DNA of 64,000 nucleotides. It comes from a candidate division KSB1 bacterium (GTDB lineage: Bacteria; Zhuqueibacterota; Zhuqueibacteria; Thermofontimicrobiales; Thermofontimicrobiaceae). The notes under the pieces are model-generated. The model made no database searches. It was not told the DNA's origin and saw only the letters and a list, made by a program, of their open reading frames with translations. Numbering within the stretch: the first letter of the stretch is position 1; every line of letters starts with the position of its first letter. Position numbers and translations under genes: made by a program. The stretch spans positions 62,001 to 126,000 of the forward strand of contig JAPDPQ010000004.1 of NCBI GenBank assembly GCA_034506395.1, in the 5' to 3' direction. Shown here piece by piece: positions 20,501 through 28,889 of the stretch.

Positions 20501-21130
20501 ATTATTCCAGCAAAAGGCTACTTCGTCATCTGTCGCAGCGCAGCGACTTTTAGGCGTTTTTTTCCCAAAGTATTGAATCAAACCGGTGATTTGGATTTTG
20601 GGTTTAGCAGTGAGGGCGAACTGCTTCGATTGTACGATGCCGCAGGCCAATTGATCGATTCGGTTCATTACGGGGTAACTTATCCCTGGCCCGAAGCGGC
20701 TCGAGGCGAGGGCTATTCATTAGAGCTTCGCGATCCGAAACTAGATAATGGATTGCCGCAGAGCTGGTTGGCCTCGACCCGTATCGGCGGGACCCCAGGA
20801 ACTGCCAATAGTGCGATTCAGACAAGAGTAGCAGCCTCATTGGGAATAGGGCTCCCCTTTGAATTGGCTCAAAATTATCCCAATCCGTTCAATGCGCAAA
20901 CGACAATTCGCTTCTCCCTGCCCCAGGAACAACGGGTGATTTTGAAAATTTTCAACATTCGTGGCGAGGAAGTGATGACGTTGATCGATGGAACACTGCT
21001 GGGAGGCCTTCACGAAATTCATTGGGACGGCAGGAATCGACTTGGCGAGAGGGTCCGATCTGGAATTTATTTTTGCTTGCTGATGGCTGGGCAGGAACAT
21101 GAAGTGAGGAAAATGATTTTAATGGAATGA
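17528..21130 (+). CDS. secreted CotH-kinase protein with lamin-tail domains and T9SS tail
   Basis: About 1200 residues; start taken at ATG 17528, which gives a compact signal peptide ending ATRAQ. ATG 17501 and TTG 17468 are in-frame alternatives. Domain order: a lamin-tail domain (INELMSANIATI) interrupted by a galactose-binding-like sandwich (VDYDDGFVAYWNGEEIARAN) and then resumed (HVNFGYLPTDVSFGRQPDG). A chitobiase C-terminal-like domain follows (ATIHYTLDGSIPT). CotH comes next (GIHNIREKMSEHYL, NVKCWR, WLLYDLDYGFHG with the DxD metal motif). A divergent InlB-B-like repeat, a second lamin-tail domain (VINEINYQ) and a T9SS tail (QNYPNPFN, SGIYFC, KMILME) complete it. CotH is an atypical protein kinase, so this predicts an exported kinase; the substrate is unknown. 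Confidence 0.9.
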   Translation: MKICRFVLIFCLSCMGSIATRAQQIFINELMSANIATIVDDDGNYSDWIEIYNAGIQRVDLMGFGLSDNPSRPFKWQFPKIAIEPGQFLLLFASGKDIRTVPIHWETIIDWGDEWKYLVPSAEPAPNWRTLEFDDSNWLTGPSGFGYDDNDDATQLGSPDPFQPSPISVFIRKTIYIENPAEIIGAILHVDYDDGFVAYWNGEEIARANIGFVGVPPAYNQFATRPAEARIYRGGEPEKFVVENLSTVLRPGTNVIAMEVHNSELYSSDLTLIPFLTLQMNAVPSQARGPSRHLKFPPSPKLHTNFKLKAAGETLCLSDATGKLIDHVNFGYLPTDVSFGRQPDGAATWRFFESATPNGPNINTGYQAMLEPPQFSHPAGLYDRALVLELISTTPGATIHYTLDGSIPTEDSPQYQQPIAIDKTTVVRARAFAPTWLPSRAITQTYIVNQNFTIPIISIATDPMNLWDHETGIYVFGDHADTLNYPFWGSNFWQDWERPIHIEFFEPDGKLGFSIDAGVQIFGSWSRLYPQKSLAVFARNRYGDDAINYQIFPDKPIQEFQSIILRNSGQDWGRTMFRDAMMHYLVKDLDLDVQAYRPAVVFLNGEFWGIHNIREKMSEHYLASNRGVDPENIDFIERDTMVIKGSTDHYRRLLDYVANHDMRLASSYDYVKTQMDVENFNDYMLTVMFYANSDWPWNNVKCWRPRTPQGKWRWLLYDLDYGFHGGHLGPDANLFREIRNQKNGTTLLFFKLLDNEAHRRLFANQFADRLNSVFEPSRVIEVINQFKAGIEPEMPKHIARWKGSFVGPWWLGKSIDSMEEWYGHIQVLIDFAQRRPDYVRQHIMNEFKLWDGVAFVQLNVVPASAGRIRINSLIPRDYPWSGIYFIDLPITLTAIPKLGYQFKKWIGANPTDSLSISTMIQNGQVITAVFEPTGISAVPVVINEINYQSSPAFDTEDWLELHNFGDTEIDLSGWVLMDSNDDHRFTFPENCIIPAKGYFVICRSAATFRRFFPKVLNQTGDLDFGFSSEGELLRLYDAAGQLIDSVHYGVTYPWPEAARGEGYSLELRDPKLDNGLPQSWLASTRIGGTPGTANSAIQTRVAASLGIGLPFELAQNYPNPFNAQTTIRFSLPQEQRVILKIFNIRGEEVMTLIDGTLLGGLHEIHWDGRNRLGERVRSGIYFCLLMAGQEHEVRKMILME

Positions 21131-21277
21131 GGCTTAACTCGGGAAGTTGATCCAATTCTTCGGACTCATCCGTTCACCTCTCTGCGTTTGAAAGGAAAAT
21201 TGCTTAACCTTAAACCTGTTTACGTAGCCAGATGGGTGCAAATTGTATCTAAGCATTATTTCGGAGGACCATTAAAT

Positions 21278-23344
21278 ATGAATTGCTCCAAATTTTCTGT
21301 CAAAATGATAAACTCATTTTTACTCCTGATTTTGATTTTTCTTCCCTGGAGGAGCTTGGCGCAAATGACCATTATCAAACCGATCGACCTCTCCAGCGGG
21401 CTGATGGACAGCTCCATCCTGGTCAAAACAGATCCGGAGCTATCTTCTAATCTGATTCGAAAAATTTTTGATGGCAATCAACTCACGGAAGCTGCGCTCT
21501 TTACTTCCGATAGCTTGGTCGTTACATTAAAACTCATAAATCCAGTCGAGATTTCTCGGAGCAAAGTGTTCTTCTGGCATAATGGCAAATGGAGCTTAGA
21601 AACAGCCGAAACAGAAACCGATTTGCAAAACAAAACTGGCTCTTATCGCATCCTTGTCAACAACGCTGACTTTTTCAGTTTTCAATGGGATTCGGTCTCA
21701 TTTGAGACGATGAAACCCACATGGTTAAGGCTGAACGCCCGAAATTATGAGAGCAAGATGATGCTTATTGGCGAATGGCAACTGCTGACCACCCATAATC
21801 TCATCGGTCTGAAGATCATGCCTCAACCTTTGCGGCTCATTCCTGGAACATCGCTCAAGCTCAAAGTGAAAATCTATGACGATCGAGGCGTCCTTTATCC
21901 TTATACGCTCTCTGATCCGATCTACTGGAATTCCGATAATCCAAATGTTGCAATTGTGGACGATGTAGGTTTAATCACTGGAATTGCCCTGGGCTCTGCG
22001 AATGTGATTGCCGCAACACCGAAATTGAAAGGGACCACGGCCGTGACTGTCGAGACCGATTTCACATCTCCCAAGGCCAAACCATTATATCGCAAAGTGG
22101 CGGTTGTGATCCAAGATCAGATCATCGACTTCACGCATAAGCGCCGAATCCATGAGGTGCGCGGTTGGAATGACCCGATGCGATACATCTATCAATTGAT
22201 CGATACATTCAACGAAGTCAGCGATGGCGTGGTGCAATACCAGATTGCTGACGTTCGGAACGACCAGGTTGTTTTCAGCCGCATGGATGGAGAGTTCATG
22301 ACGATCGATACCTTGGCTTATTTTTTCGGCTCCAATTCGCGGCTTTATGGGCGAGAAACGCCTGGGACGTTGCAATACATCGCTGAAATCGAGAACCGAG
22401 TCAAATTTGACTATAACGCGATGATCGATTATTATGATTTTGCCAATAAGCGAAACATGGAAATGATTCATGAGGTCTGGGTGTATGCCTGGCCTTTTGC
22501 GGCGATGTACGAATCGCAACTGGTCGGCCCAAATGCATTCTGGTACAACTCCCCCCCACTGTCGCATCCTGGTTTGCAGAAGCAATTGCCTGTGATGGGC
22601 TGGAATTATGAACGAGACCTGGCCTGCGCTTTGGAGAGCTACGGACACCGCTCCGAAAGCGCCATCTCCCATGCTTTTGGTGGCTGGAACACGCGCTCGC
22701 CCAATCCAACCGACTGGGATATTTTCACGCGGATTGACAAGGATTTCCCTGGTATGGCTCACGTGGGAAGCATCCATTTTCCGCCCAATGGCTTACACGA
22801 TTATGACTTCGCGAATCCGCGGTATGTGGTGACCTACGCTGATAATTGGAAACGCTACCCGATCATTTTAAATCAAACTCGAGTAATTAATGCCAGTGAA
22901 TGGGGATTTTCGCATGAGGGTTACATGCGCTGGTGGTTCAATCACCTGCCGCGCTATGAAGGCGTGACAGATAGCATGCTGAATAATTGGTGGCACTATA
23001 TCGTGGATTATGAGGGTGCGGTGGAACAGGCCAAGCGGCTGCTAACAAAGGTCACAAACGAAACTCCCCATGGCACTCCTCGACATTATCGATTGGAGCA
23101 AAACTATCCGAACCCTTTTAATCCTACGACGAAGATTCGGTTTGAATTAGCCGCCGATCAGCAAGTTGTGGTGAAGTTGTATGACCTGTTGGGCAGAGAG
23201 GTGAAAACATTGTTGCATCAGTGGTATTCTTCTGGACGTCATGAGATCACTCTCGATGGCAGCGAATTAGCCAGTGGCATCTACTTCTATCGGATTCAGG
23301 CGGGAAGTTTTACGGCCACGAAGAAATGTATTTTACTCAAGTAG
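21278..23344 (+). CDS. secreted BIG2-domain protein with unknown central domain and T9SS tail
   Basis: 688 residues from ATG 21278, which follows GGAGGA (21263-21268). A longer in-frame start at 21188 would place about 30 residues before the signal peptide (leader ends SLAQM). The N-terminal third is beta-rich. A BIG2-like Ig fold follows (PGTSLKLKVKIYD, SDNPNVAIVDDVGLITG). The central region of about 330 residues (RKVAVVIQDQIIDFTHKRR onward, with HEVWVYAWPFAAMYES, YGHRSESAISHAFGGW and WGFSHEGYMRWWFNHLPR) is rich in His and Trp, looks enzymatic, and matches no family I know. A canonical T9SS tail closes it (QNYPNPFNPTTKIRF, SGIYFYRIQAG, KKCILLK). The last 12 bases overlap the convergent HAD gene. 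Confidence 0.85.
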   Translation: MNCSKFSVKMINSFLLLILIFLPWRSLAQMTIIKPIDLSSGLMDSSILVKTDPELSSNLIRKIFDGNQLTEAALFTSDSLVVTLKLINPVEISRSKVFFWHNGKWSLETAETETDLQNKTGSYRILVNNADFFSFQWDSVSFETMKPTWLRLNARNYESKMMLIGEWQLLTTHNLIGLKIMPQPLRLIPGTSLKLKVKIYDDRGVLYPYTLSDPIYWNSDNPNVAIVDDVGLITGIALGSANVIAATPKLKGTTAVTVETDFTSPKAKPLYRKVAVVIQDQIIDFTHKRRIHEVRGWNDPMRYIYQLIDTFNEVSDGVVQYQIADVRNDQVVFSRMDGEFMTIDTLAYFFGSNSRLYGRETPGTLQYIAEIENRVKFDYNAMIDYYDFANKRNMEMIHEVWVYAWPFAAMYESQLVGPNAFWYNSPPLSHPGLQKQLPVMGWNYERDLACALESYGHRSESAISHAFGGWNTRSPNPTDWDIFTRIDKDFPGMAHVGSIHFPPNGLHDYDFANPRYVVTYADNWKRYPIILNQTRVINASEWGFSHEGYMRWWFNHLPRYEGVTDSMLNNWWHYIVDYEGAVEQAKRLLTKVTNETPHGTPRHYRLEQNYPNPFNPTTKIRFELAADQQVVVKLYDLLGREVKTLLHQWYSSGRHEITLDGSELASGIYFYRIQAGSFTATKKCILLK

Positions 23345-24214
23345 CTGTGGAAACCATTCGCGCACCGCGTGGCTAAAGCCGCTTTCGGCATTACTCGCGG
23401 TGCATCGAAATTTATTTTTCAATTCAATTGGTGCATTTTCGACAACAAAACTATGCCCAGTCCAATTTAATAGATCCAGATCATTATAGTCGTTCCCGAT
23501 TCCCAGCACCATTTCTCTTGGACAACCCAATCGTTCGCAAAGCCAAGCAGTCGCGGTAGCTTTGGACACATTTTTGGGAAGTATCTCAACCCAAATTGAT
23601 TTGCCATCTAACGCCGAGGTGGCACGAATAACATTAAATTGGGGCAATTGGCATTTAATCTGATCATAAACTGTTACCCCATCTGGGATGATCACGACAA
23701 ATTCACTACTAGCTCCAATGGTATCAATTGGTTGCTGGAGCGGAGCCGCAAAACCTTGGTAGATTTCGATGCGCCGCCAAAAATCGGGATTGGGTCTGAC
23801 CTGAGAGTCAAAAAAAAGGAAATGATGGTTGTCCGGAATGGGCATCTGAATCATGAAATCCATCTTTAATTGAATGAGAAAGTTTGCAAGGAAGGCAGTC
23901 TCTGAAGCTGTTAATGATCGTTCTAACAAGATTTCCTGCTGGGTCCAATCCATTACCCCCGCTCCAGAAGAGAAAATCAAATAATCAATCGGGAATTCGG
24001 TTGGCAGAACTTTATTAGCGGAATACACCGAGCGACCAGTCGCCACCACTCGATAAACATTTTTGGTTTTAAGCAATTGCAGCAATTGATAATCTTGCTC
24101 ACTGATCCGATGATCTGGCCCTAACAAAGTTCCATCCAGATCCGAAACGACCATTATCAAAGGTTGGGATATCATATTTTCAAAAAATGACTTTTTGTAC
24201 TGTTCACTTTTCAT
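23333..24214 (-). CDS. Cof-type HAD-IIB hydrolase
   Basis: 293 residues. The HAD motif I DLDGT is at residues 25-29 (Asp25 nucleophile, Asp27 acid/base), and motif IV GIGNDYNDLDLL lies near the C-terminus. The cap region sits between residues of about 100 and 200, as in IIB (Cof) phosphatases. Length is typical for the family (about 270-290). An AGGTGG lies just upstream of the ATG. An internal Met14 is an alternative start and would remove a non-conserved leader. It is a cytosolic phosphatase acting on small phosphorylated metabolites, possibly sugar phosphates or mannosyl-3-phosphoglycerate-type substrates; the specific substrate is not readable. It is a single gene facing the T9SS protein gene. 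Confidence 0.9.
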   Translation of the reverse strand: MKSEQYKKSFFENMISQPLIMVVSDLDGTLLGPDHRISEQDYQLLQLLKTKNVYRVVATGRSVYSANKVLPTEFPIDYLIFSSGAGVMDWTQQEILLERSLTASETAFLANFLIQLKMDFMIQMPIPDNHHFLFFDSQVRPNPDFWRRIEIYQGFAAPLQQPIDTIGASSEFVVIIPDGVTVYDQIKCQLPQFNVIRATSALDGKSIWVEILPKNVSKATATAWLCERLGCPREMVLGIGNDYNDLDLLNWTGHSFVVENAPIELKNKFRCTASNAESGFSHAVREWFPQLLE

Positions 24215-24612
24215 TTAGCCACCTAAAATCGATAAGCTATTTCATGTGCATTGGCTCGGCAAATTAATGAAATTTACCAAAAAAAGCAACTCATTTCTTC
24301 CCTTGCAGAACTTGGGTTATTTAAAATGATCAATTTGCAAACGCGTGCAAGTTACTTTTGCGGATGCATGGGTCTGCTTGATTCTAATAAATATCTCGCT
24401 ATGACATACCCGCCCCCATTTAACAATTGGCGTCTATCAAAAATTGACCAATCATTATGAATGAACCACTTGGATGAATCGAAACGAGAAGCCAGATATC
24501 TGCTTTTGATAATAATTTGGCAATTGAAATAAATCAAACAATTGTCTTGCATTTAGCAATTTTTTTCATTATATTTTAGTCGAAAAATAAAAAAATTCGA
24601 GAGGAATGTTCG
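24215..24612. other. intergenic region between divergent HAD and zinc-ribbon genes
   Basis: About 400 bases between two divergently transcribed genes. It is AT-rich toward 24550-24600 and holds a sigma70-like promoter listed separately. A 69-codon frame inside it has no leader, motif or ribosome-binding site and is not called. No RNA gene or repeat is seen. Confidence 0.6.
24547..24575 (+). promoter_or_regulatory. putative sigma70-type promoter upstream of the zinc-ribbon gene
   Basis: TTGCAT (24547-24552) and TATATT (24570-24575) are separated by exactly 17 bases in an AT-rich stretch, 37 bases upstream of the ATG at 24613. The same layout recurs upstream of the ferredoxin gene, which supports it. 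It was found by eye only. Confidence 0.4.
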
Positions 24613-25050
24613 ATGAACAATTACGATATTGGCGATGAGGTTGAAGCCTACTGTGGCAAATGCAAGCTCGATACACTTCATATTGTAACTGCAGTATCAG
24701 ATGATCAGATCGAAAAAGTCATGTGCAAAGTCTGCATGGGCTATCACCGCTATAAAATGCCACAAAGCGCTGCATCAATCGTTGCGTCCTCCAAAAATCG
24801 TAGCACGAAGACTGAACCAAAAGCCGTTCAGAAACGGGCGCGCCGCGACAAATGGACCAAGATCTTAGAAGATTTAGACTCAAATGTCGCGGTTGAATAC
24901 TCGATGGAAAAAACCTATCAGCCGGAAACCCCCATTCATCATGAGATTTTCGGATTCGGTGTGGTCAAAAATATCATCGATAGCCGCAAAATCGAAGTGC
25001 TGTTTCGTGATGGCGAAAAAATTCTGGTCCAGAACTTCCACCGACCTTAA
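24613..25050 (+). CDS. small zinc-ribbon protein with C-terminal Tudor-like segment
   Basis: 145 residues. Two CxxC pairs (Cys14/Cys17 and Cys38/Cys41) form a probable zinc ribbon. A Lys/Arg-rich linker follows. The C-terminal 40 residues (HHEIFGFGVV, then KIEVLFRDGEKILV) resemble the small Tudor-like domain at the end of UvrD/PcrA helicases, which binds RNA polymerase. GAGAGGAATG lies before ATG 24613. The composition suggests a soluble nucleic-acid or RNA-polymerase-associated protein, but no function is established. Its stop lies nine bases from the stop of the convergent GH38 gene. Confidence 0.75.
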   Translation: MNNYDIGDEVEAYCGKCKLDTLHIVTAVSDDQIEKVMCKVCMGYHRYKMPQSAASIVASSKNRSTKTEPKAVQKRARRDKWTKILEDLDSNVAVEYSMEKTYQPETPIHHEIFGFGVVKNIIDSRKIEVLFRDGEKILVQNFHRP

Positions 25051-25059
25051 TAAGACCTG

Positions 25060-27840
25060 CTAATCTCGTAGAACGACCTCTAGCGTAACGATCTTATTCT
25101 TGGTGACGTGTATGGATATTTTGTCCGCATGAAATGCTGCTGGTGACAAATACTGCTCATTTAGATTTACGAATTTGGCACTTGCGATCGGCTTCCAAAA
25201 GCGAATGGTTCCCACCACCGTCTCTTCTGTTGGATTGAACACCCGCACAATTAGTCCTTTGCCTCGATCAGATTTTTTGATGGCGGAAAGTACCAATTGC
25301 TCTGGCTCAATCTGAACGAAAGCCATGGTATTCGGCAAAGGGCCGTGGCTTCTTCCAGTCTGGTTGAGATGAAGTCGGAGGTTAAAGTTCAGCGCCTCGC
25401 GATAGACCTGACCAGTGTTCCAATTGCCCTGATAGGGATAAATGGCGTAATCGAATACAAAAGGTCGCAGGCATTGGCACATGATCTGGGTTTCGTCGGT
25501 CGCCACGTCTTCGGGATCAGCGCCGATGATGGGAAACCGATAAGTGCGGAGCAATGTCAGTCCGATGGTTCGATCCTCATCCTCATGAACTGCGTACTCT
25601 GGCAGGCCAATATTTAAAATTGCCAATCCGCTCGTCCCATCTTCAATACCACAGAACATATATTGCGGATAGTAGGGCAGCATTGGCTCTTTCCAAGTGG
25701 AAGTATCCGGCAGATGGATGTCTCGCTCGGTTACATCGAAGTGGGTTTCTGAGTACGATCGATCGACGTGGCGATAACCAGATGGGAACATCACCCGCAG
25801 CTTATGATCGCGAATGGTATTATTGAATTCGGTGCGAATTTCCAGGCAGCGAGCACCTTTCTTGAGCGTAATGAACGAAGTGATCTTCACGGGCACCTTG
25901 TTTGGATTCCGCCGGCTGCGATCTTTCAGTGCATCGATGGGGACCATTAACATGGTTTCGACCTGGTACTGACCCAAAAGGGGACCATCATATCGCTTCG
26001 CAACGGTTGTAGCTGCCCCGATGCTGGTGATAATTTCATCCTCGTCCGCCGGGCGATGGGTGGCATGATCGCCAACTTCAGAGCGATCTTCGAAATAGTG
26101 CAACCCCTGATACTCCCTTCCATTCTGCTTATTCAATAAATCGATTCGTCCGTCAGGCAGAATCTCGGCGCGGAGGTATTCGTTTTCCAGCACATTGGCC
26201 TTTGGGGACATCGTCCCATAATTGATCTTAGGTCCCGATTGGGGCTTAATGATAAAAGTTTTGTAGCCCAAAGAAGGTACATCTGACAATGCGATTGCGC
26301 AGTGGACCCTTCTGGCTTTATACGGGATCGGAAATTCATAAGGATTCTTCACGATTGGTCCGAACGGATAACTTCGGAAAAATTGGGCTGACAACTCACG
26401 GCCATGTGGGTCCTCGACGCGAAACCAATGGGCGGCCGATTCCTCTGGCAGATCAATGACTGCTGTGACCACCTCATTCCTGACAAATTGGGTGGGATTG
26501 AAGGCGATCAAACATATGGCATCGGACGAGAGATGACGATTGTCGATATTTTTGACGATATGCGCCATAGCCCGACGGGACATATTATCTGCCAAATGTC
26601 GCACCTGCCGATGCCGATACTCAACATCCTCGTGCACCAGGTCGATGCTGCAACCAGCAATGCTGTCGTGGGATTGGTTGGCCAAAAGATTTTTCCACGC
26701 CAATTTCATCATTCCGCTTGGAAATTCCATACCCAATTGCTCGGCCAATGCGCACCACGTATCCGCATTCTTCTGCAATTTGTTTTCGCTCTGCCGATTT
26801 TGTTGCTTCAAGTACATCCGAGCGCTCAACATTCCTGGAAATAGGTTTTGCCAGAGGCCATCCACCATGGTGTAACGGAATTCGCCGCGCTTGACTTCCA
26901 GCTCTGGGGCTCGAGCCTTTACCGCTTGAACATAATCATAAAATGAAGAATGCACATAGATATCCCCAGTATTAAGCGCATTTGCATGAGCGATAATTTC
27001 TGGGGTTCGCGGATAGGGATTCACCTGATCCATCCCATCGAGATAAAGCAATTGATCGCAAGTGGCATCCTTCACGGCATGGCTCTTGATTTCCTCCAGC
27101 GCTCGGGGCAAATTCTCCAAATAGAGATGCTCCAGATGTTTCCCCTCCAACAACCAATAATCAAATCCCTGGAATTCTTCATCGCAAGGATGAAACGGCA
27201 ATTGGTCTTCGCTCCAGTGATAATCCCATTCAAACGGCCATTTGTTCAACGCCACAGGGCGATAAACATGCACATACCAGTTTGCTCGACCGTAAGGATT
27301 GACCGAACGCATTCCCATCACTCGACTTCCGTCCGGTGCTTCCCAAATGAACTCATGTTTGGTGACGCGATTGTTGTTACCGCGATAAAAGAAAATATGA
27401 TCCAGCCCAAAGCCCTGATAAATTTGCGGCATTTGCGATGACTGTCCGAAAGAGAAGGGGCTATAACCTGACCATTTCTTTCCCTCCCATGCCTCTGTGA
27501 TCAGCATTCCCATCAAAAGATTTCGTACAATGGATTCACCGCTGATCTCTGGCGTGTCTGGCAAGCAATACCATGGTCCGATTTGGATGCGACCTGCTTT
27601 GATGAGGCGCCTCAAATCTGGTTCTTTCTCCGGCTTGATCGCTAAATAATCTTCCAATGGTATGGTCTGAGAATCTAGCAAAAAATATTTGTAATCTGGA
27701 TTGGTATCCAAAAGTTCGATTAAGCGGTCGAACATGTCGACCAGCAACATTCGAAATTCCTGAAAGGGATAGCGCCATTCTCGATCCCAGTGAGTGTGAG
27801 AGACGACATGAATGGTATAAGACTTGTTCATTTGGGACAT
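25060..27840 (-). CDS. GH38 alpha-mannosidase-family protein, nucleophile Asp replaced by Phe
   Basis: 926 residues with no signal peptide, so probably cytosolic. The N-terminal (beta/alpha) domain opens with VVSHTHWDREW, in which His17 and Asp19 are the zinc ligands of GH38. GPWYCLPD and SHDSIAGCS (His391, the other zinc-ligand position) also fit. In the nucleophile block, GH38 enzymes read D-x-F-G-[HQ] and this protein reads PFSFGQSSQMPQI, with Phe129 at the Asp position. That Asp is both nucleophile and zinc ligand in known structures, so the protein may be inactive or altered. The C-terminal beta domains are complete. CAGGAG precedes the ATG. It lies 84 bases downstream of a tonB-like gene on the same strand. 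Confidence 0.9.
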   Translation of the reverse strand: MSQMNKSYTIHVVSHTHWDREWRYPFQEFRMLLVDMFDRLIELLDTNPDYKYFLLDSQTIPLEDYLAIKPEKEPDLRRLIKAGRIQIGPWYCLPDTPEISGESIVRNLLMGMLITEAWEGKKWSGYSPFSFGQSSQMPQIYQGFGLDHIFFYRGNNNRVTKHEFIWEAPDGSRVMGMRSVNPYGRANWYVHVYRPVALNKWPFEWDYHWSEDQLPFHPCDEEFQGFDYWLLEGKHLEHLYLENLPRALEEIKSHAVKDATCDQLLYLDGMDQVNPYPRTPEIIAHANALNTGDIYVHSSFYDYVQAVKARAPELEVKRGEFRYTMVDGLWQNLFPGMLSARMYLKQQNRQSENKLQKNADTWCALAEQLGMEFPSGMMKLAWKNLLANQSHDSIAGCSIDLVHEDVEYRHRQVRHLADNMSRRAMAHIVKNIDNRHLSSDAICLIAFNPTQFVRNEVVTAVIDLPEESAAHWFRVEDPHGRELSAQFFRSYPFGPIVKNPYEFPIPYKARRVHCAIALSDVPSLGYKTFIIKPQSGPKINYGTMSPKANVLENEYLRAEILPDGRIDLLNKQNGREYQGLHYFEDRSEVGDHATHRPADEDEIITSIGAATTVAKRYDGPLLGQYQVETMLMVPIDALKDRSRRNPNKVPVKITSFITLKKGARCLEIRTEFNNTIRDHKLRVMFPSGYRHVDRSYSETHFDVTERDIHLPDTSTWKEPMLPYYPQYMFCGIEDGTSGLAILNIGLPEYAVHEDEDRTIGLTLLRTYRFPIIGADPEDVATDETQIMCQCLRPFVFDYAIYPYQGNWNTGQVYREALNFNLRLHLNQTGRSHGPLPNTMAFVQIEPEQLVLSAIKKSDRGKGLIVRVFNPTEETVVGTIRFWKPIASAKFVNLNEQYLSPAAFHADKISIHVTKNKIVTLEVVLRD

Positions 27841-27924
27841 GCATTACTCCTGTAAATTAGGAAGTTTTCAATAGCTTGGGAATTGAAGAATATGGTTATC
27901 GATAAGACAAGCAACGATTTCATT

Positions 27925-28542
27925 TTATTTTTGAAGGCCAAAGGTATAGGTTCGGGTGATCCAGAGATCAGTAGCCTGACCGTCCTTTTTCGCAGGGACA
28001 TACCGACCCTTCAGAGCTGCCTCTCGCGCCGCATTGGCACAAGCATCGCTTCCAGTACTGTTTTCGATGACGATCACCTGAATGACCCTCCCGTTGGCAT
28101 CGATGTGGAGGCTCAACTTCACCGTTCCCTGTATCCCCTTCTTCTGTAATTCTTCTGGATATTCGGGAATTACCTCAAATAGCGGCCGGGGTTGGATGAT
28201 TTGAACTGGCTCAGGGATCAATCCTGAGCCCGATATCGCAGACGCACTGCTGAAATTAAGCTCGGTATCATCGATCGTGATGTCATCAGGGAGGGCAATG
28301 TCATCACTGGGGATAGGTACGGCTGGTCGCGCTGGCGGCTTCGGTGCCCCCACTTGACGAGTAATTGGAATTTCTTCCACTGTGATAGCGCTGCCGATAC
28401 ATTTGATTTGTTCCGGGCGATTCACTGTGACCTTTGGGAATAACAAAAATAGCAAGATCATTACCAGCAAGGTCACCACTAGCGACATCTCGAGTCGGCG
28501 ATAATAGTGGCTATGAAAGGCTTGTTGAATTTTATGTGCCAA
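27925..28542 (-). CDS. TonB-family energy transducer
   Basis: 205 residues. A single N-terminal membrane anchor spans about residues 19-36. A periplasmic Pro-rich linker follows (APKPPARPAVPIP), and then the TonB C-terminal domain (about 118-203; PEYPEELQKKGIQGTV, LHIDANGRV, ARRAALxG-type helix, and a terminal YTFGL strand). It starts at TTG 28540-28542, with GAGGGA about ten bases upstream; no ATG lies upstream of the membrane segment. It transmits inner-membrane proton-motive energy to TonB-dependent receptors such as the one at 2.3-5.1 kb. No exbB or exbD is in the window. It is followed by the GH38 gene and preceded by the Bat cluster on the same strand. Confidence 0.9.
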   Translation of the reverse strand: MAHKIQQAFHSHYYRRLEMSLVVTLLVMILLFLLFPKVTVNRPEQIKCIGSAITVEEIPITRQVGAPKPPARPAVPIPSDDIALPDDITIDDTELNFSSASAISGSGLIPEPVQIIQPRPLFEVIPEYPEELQKKGIQGTVKLSLHIDANGRVIQVIVIENSTGSDACANAAREAALKGRYVPAKKDGQATDLWITRTYTFGLQK

Positions 28543-28889
28543 TTGTCATATTCCCTCGAATGGCTCGCAAAGACCCATTGAAATTTGGGCGAATACTCAT
28601 CAATAAATCTCTTGTCGATAAATTTTAAGGCACTATTCGTTGCATTAACAATCCGATTTTAATCAATCAGTGTTTCCGATGCAAAGCGTTCACCCGAAAC
28701 ATTGCTGATAAGAAAGCTTTTTTCAGCATTAAATCTGGCGCTGAAATGGGCAGTTAGGGAATATTTGCTGGAGAAACTTTGAGGCTTCGCATCAAGCTGG
28801 ATTCCCATTTAGTGACCTAAAGCAACTTTGTTCATCGACATCGCCCGGCAGGGCCAGAGGTTTTCATTTATACGCAACAGCTTGCCAGC
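28543..28889. other. intergenic region between BatE and tonB-like genes
   Basis: About 350 bases with no convincing gene. It contains a possible promoter for the tonB-like gene, listed separately, and a weak hairpin (GCTGA at about 28707 with TCAGC about 15 bases later). No T-run makes that a clear terminator. Confidence 0.5.
28622..28651 (-). promoter_or_regulatory. possible promoter for the tonB-like gene
   Basis: Read on the minus strand, TTGTTA and TAAAAT are separated by 18 bases, about 80 bases upstream of the TTG start at 28542. It is the best such pair in a 350-base gap, but AT-rich sequence makes chance matches likely. Confidence 0.3.

Noticed and set aside
24251..24460. 69-codon open frame upstream of the zinc-ribbon gene
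   Set aside because: No ribosome site, signal, motif or plausible composition, and it lies in a promoter-bearing gap.
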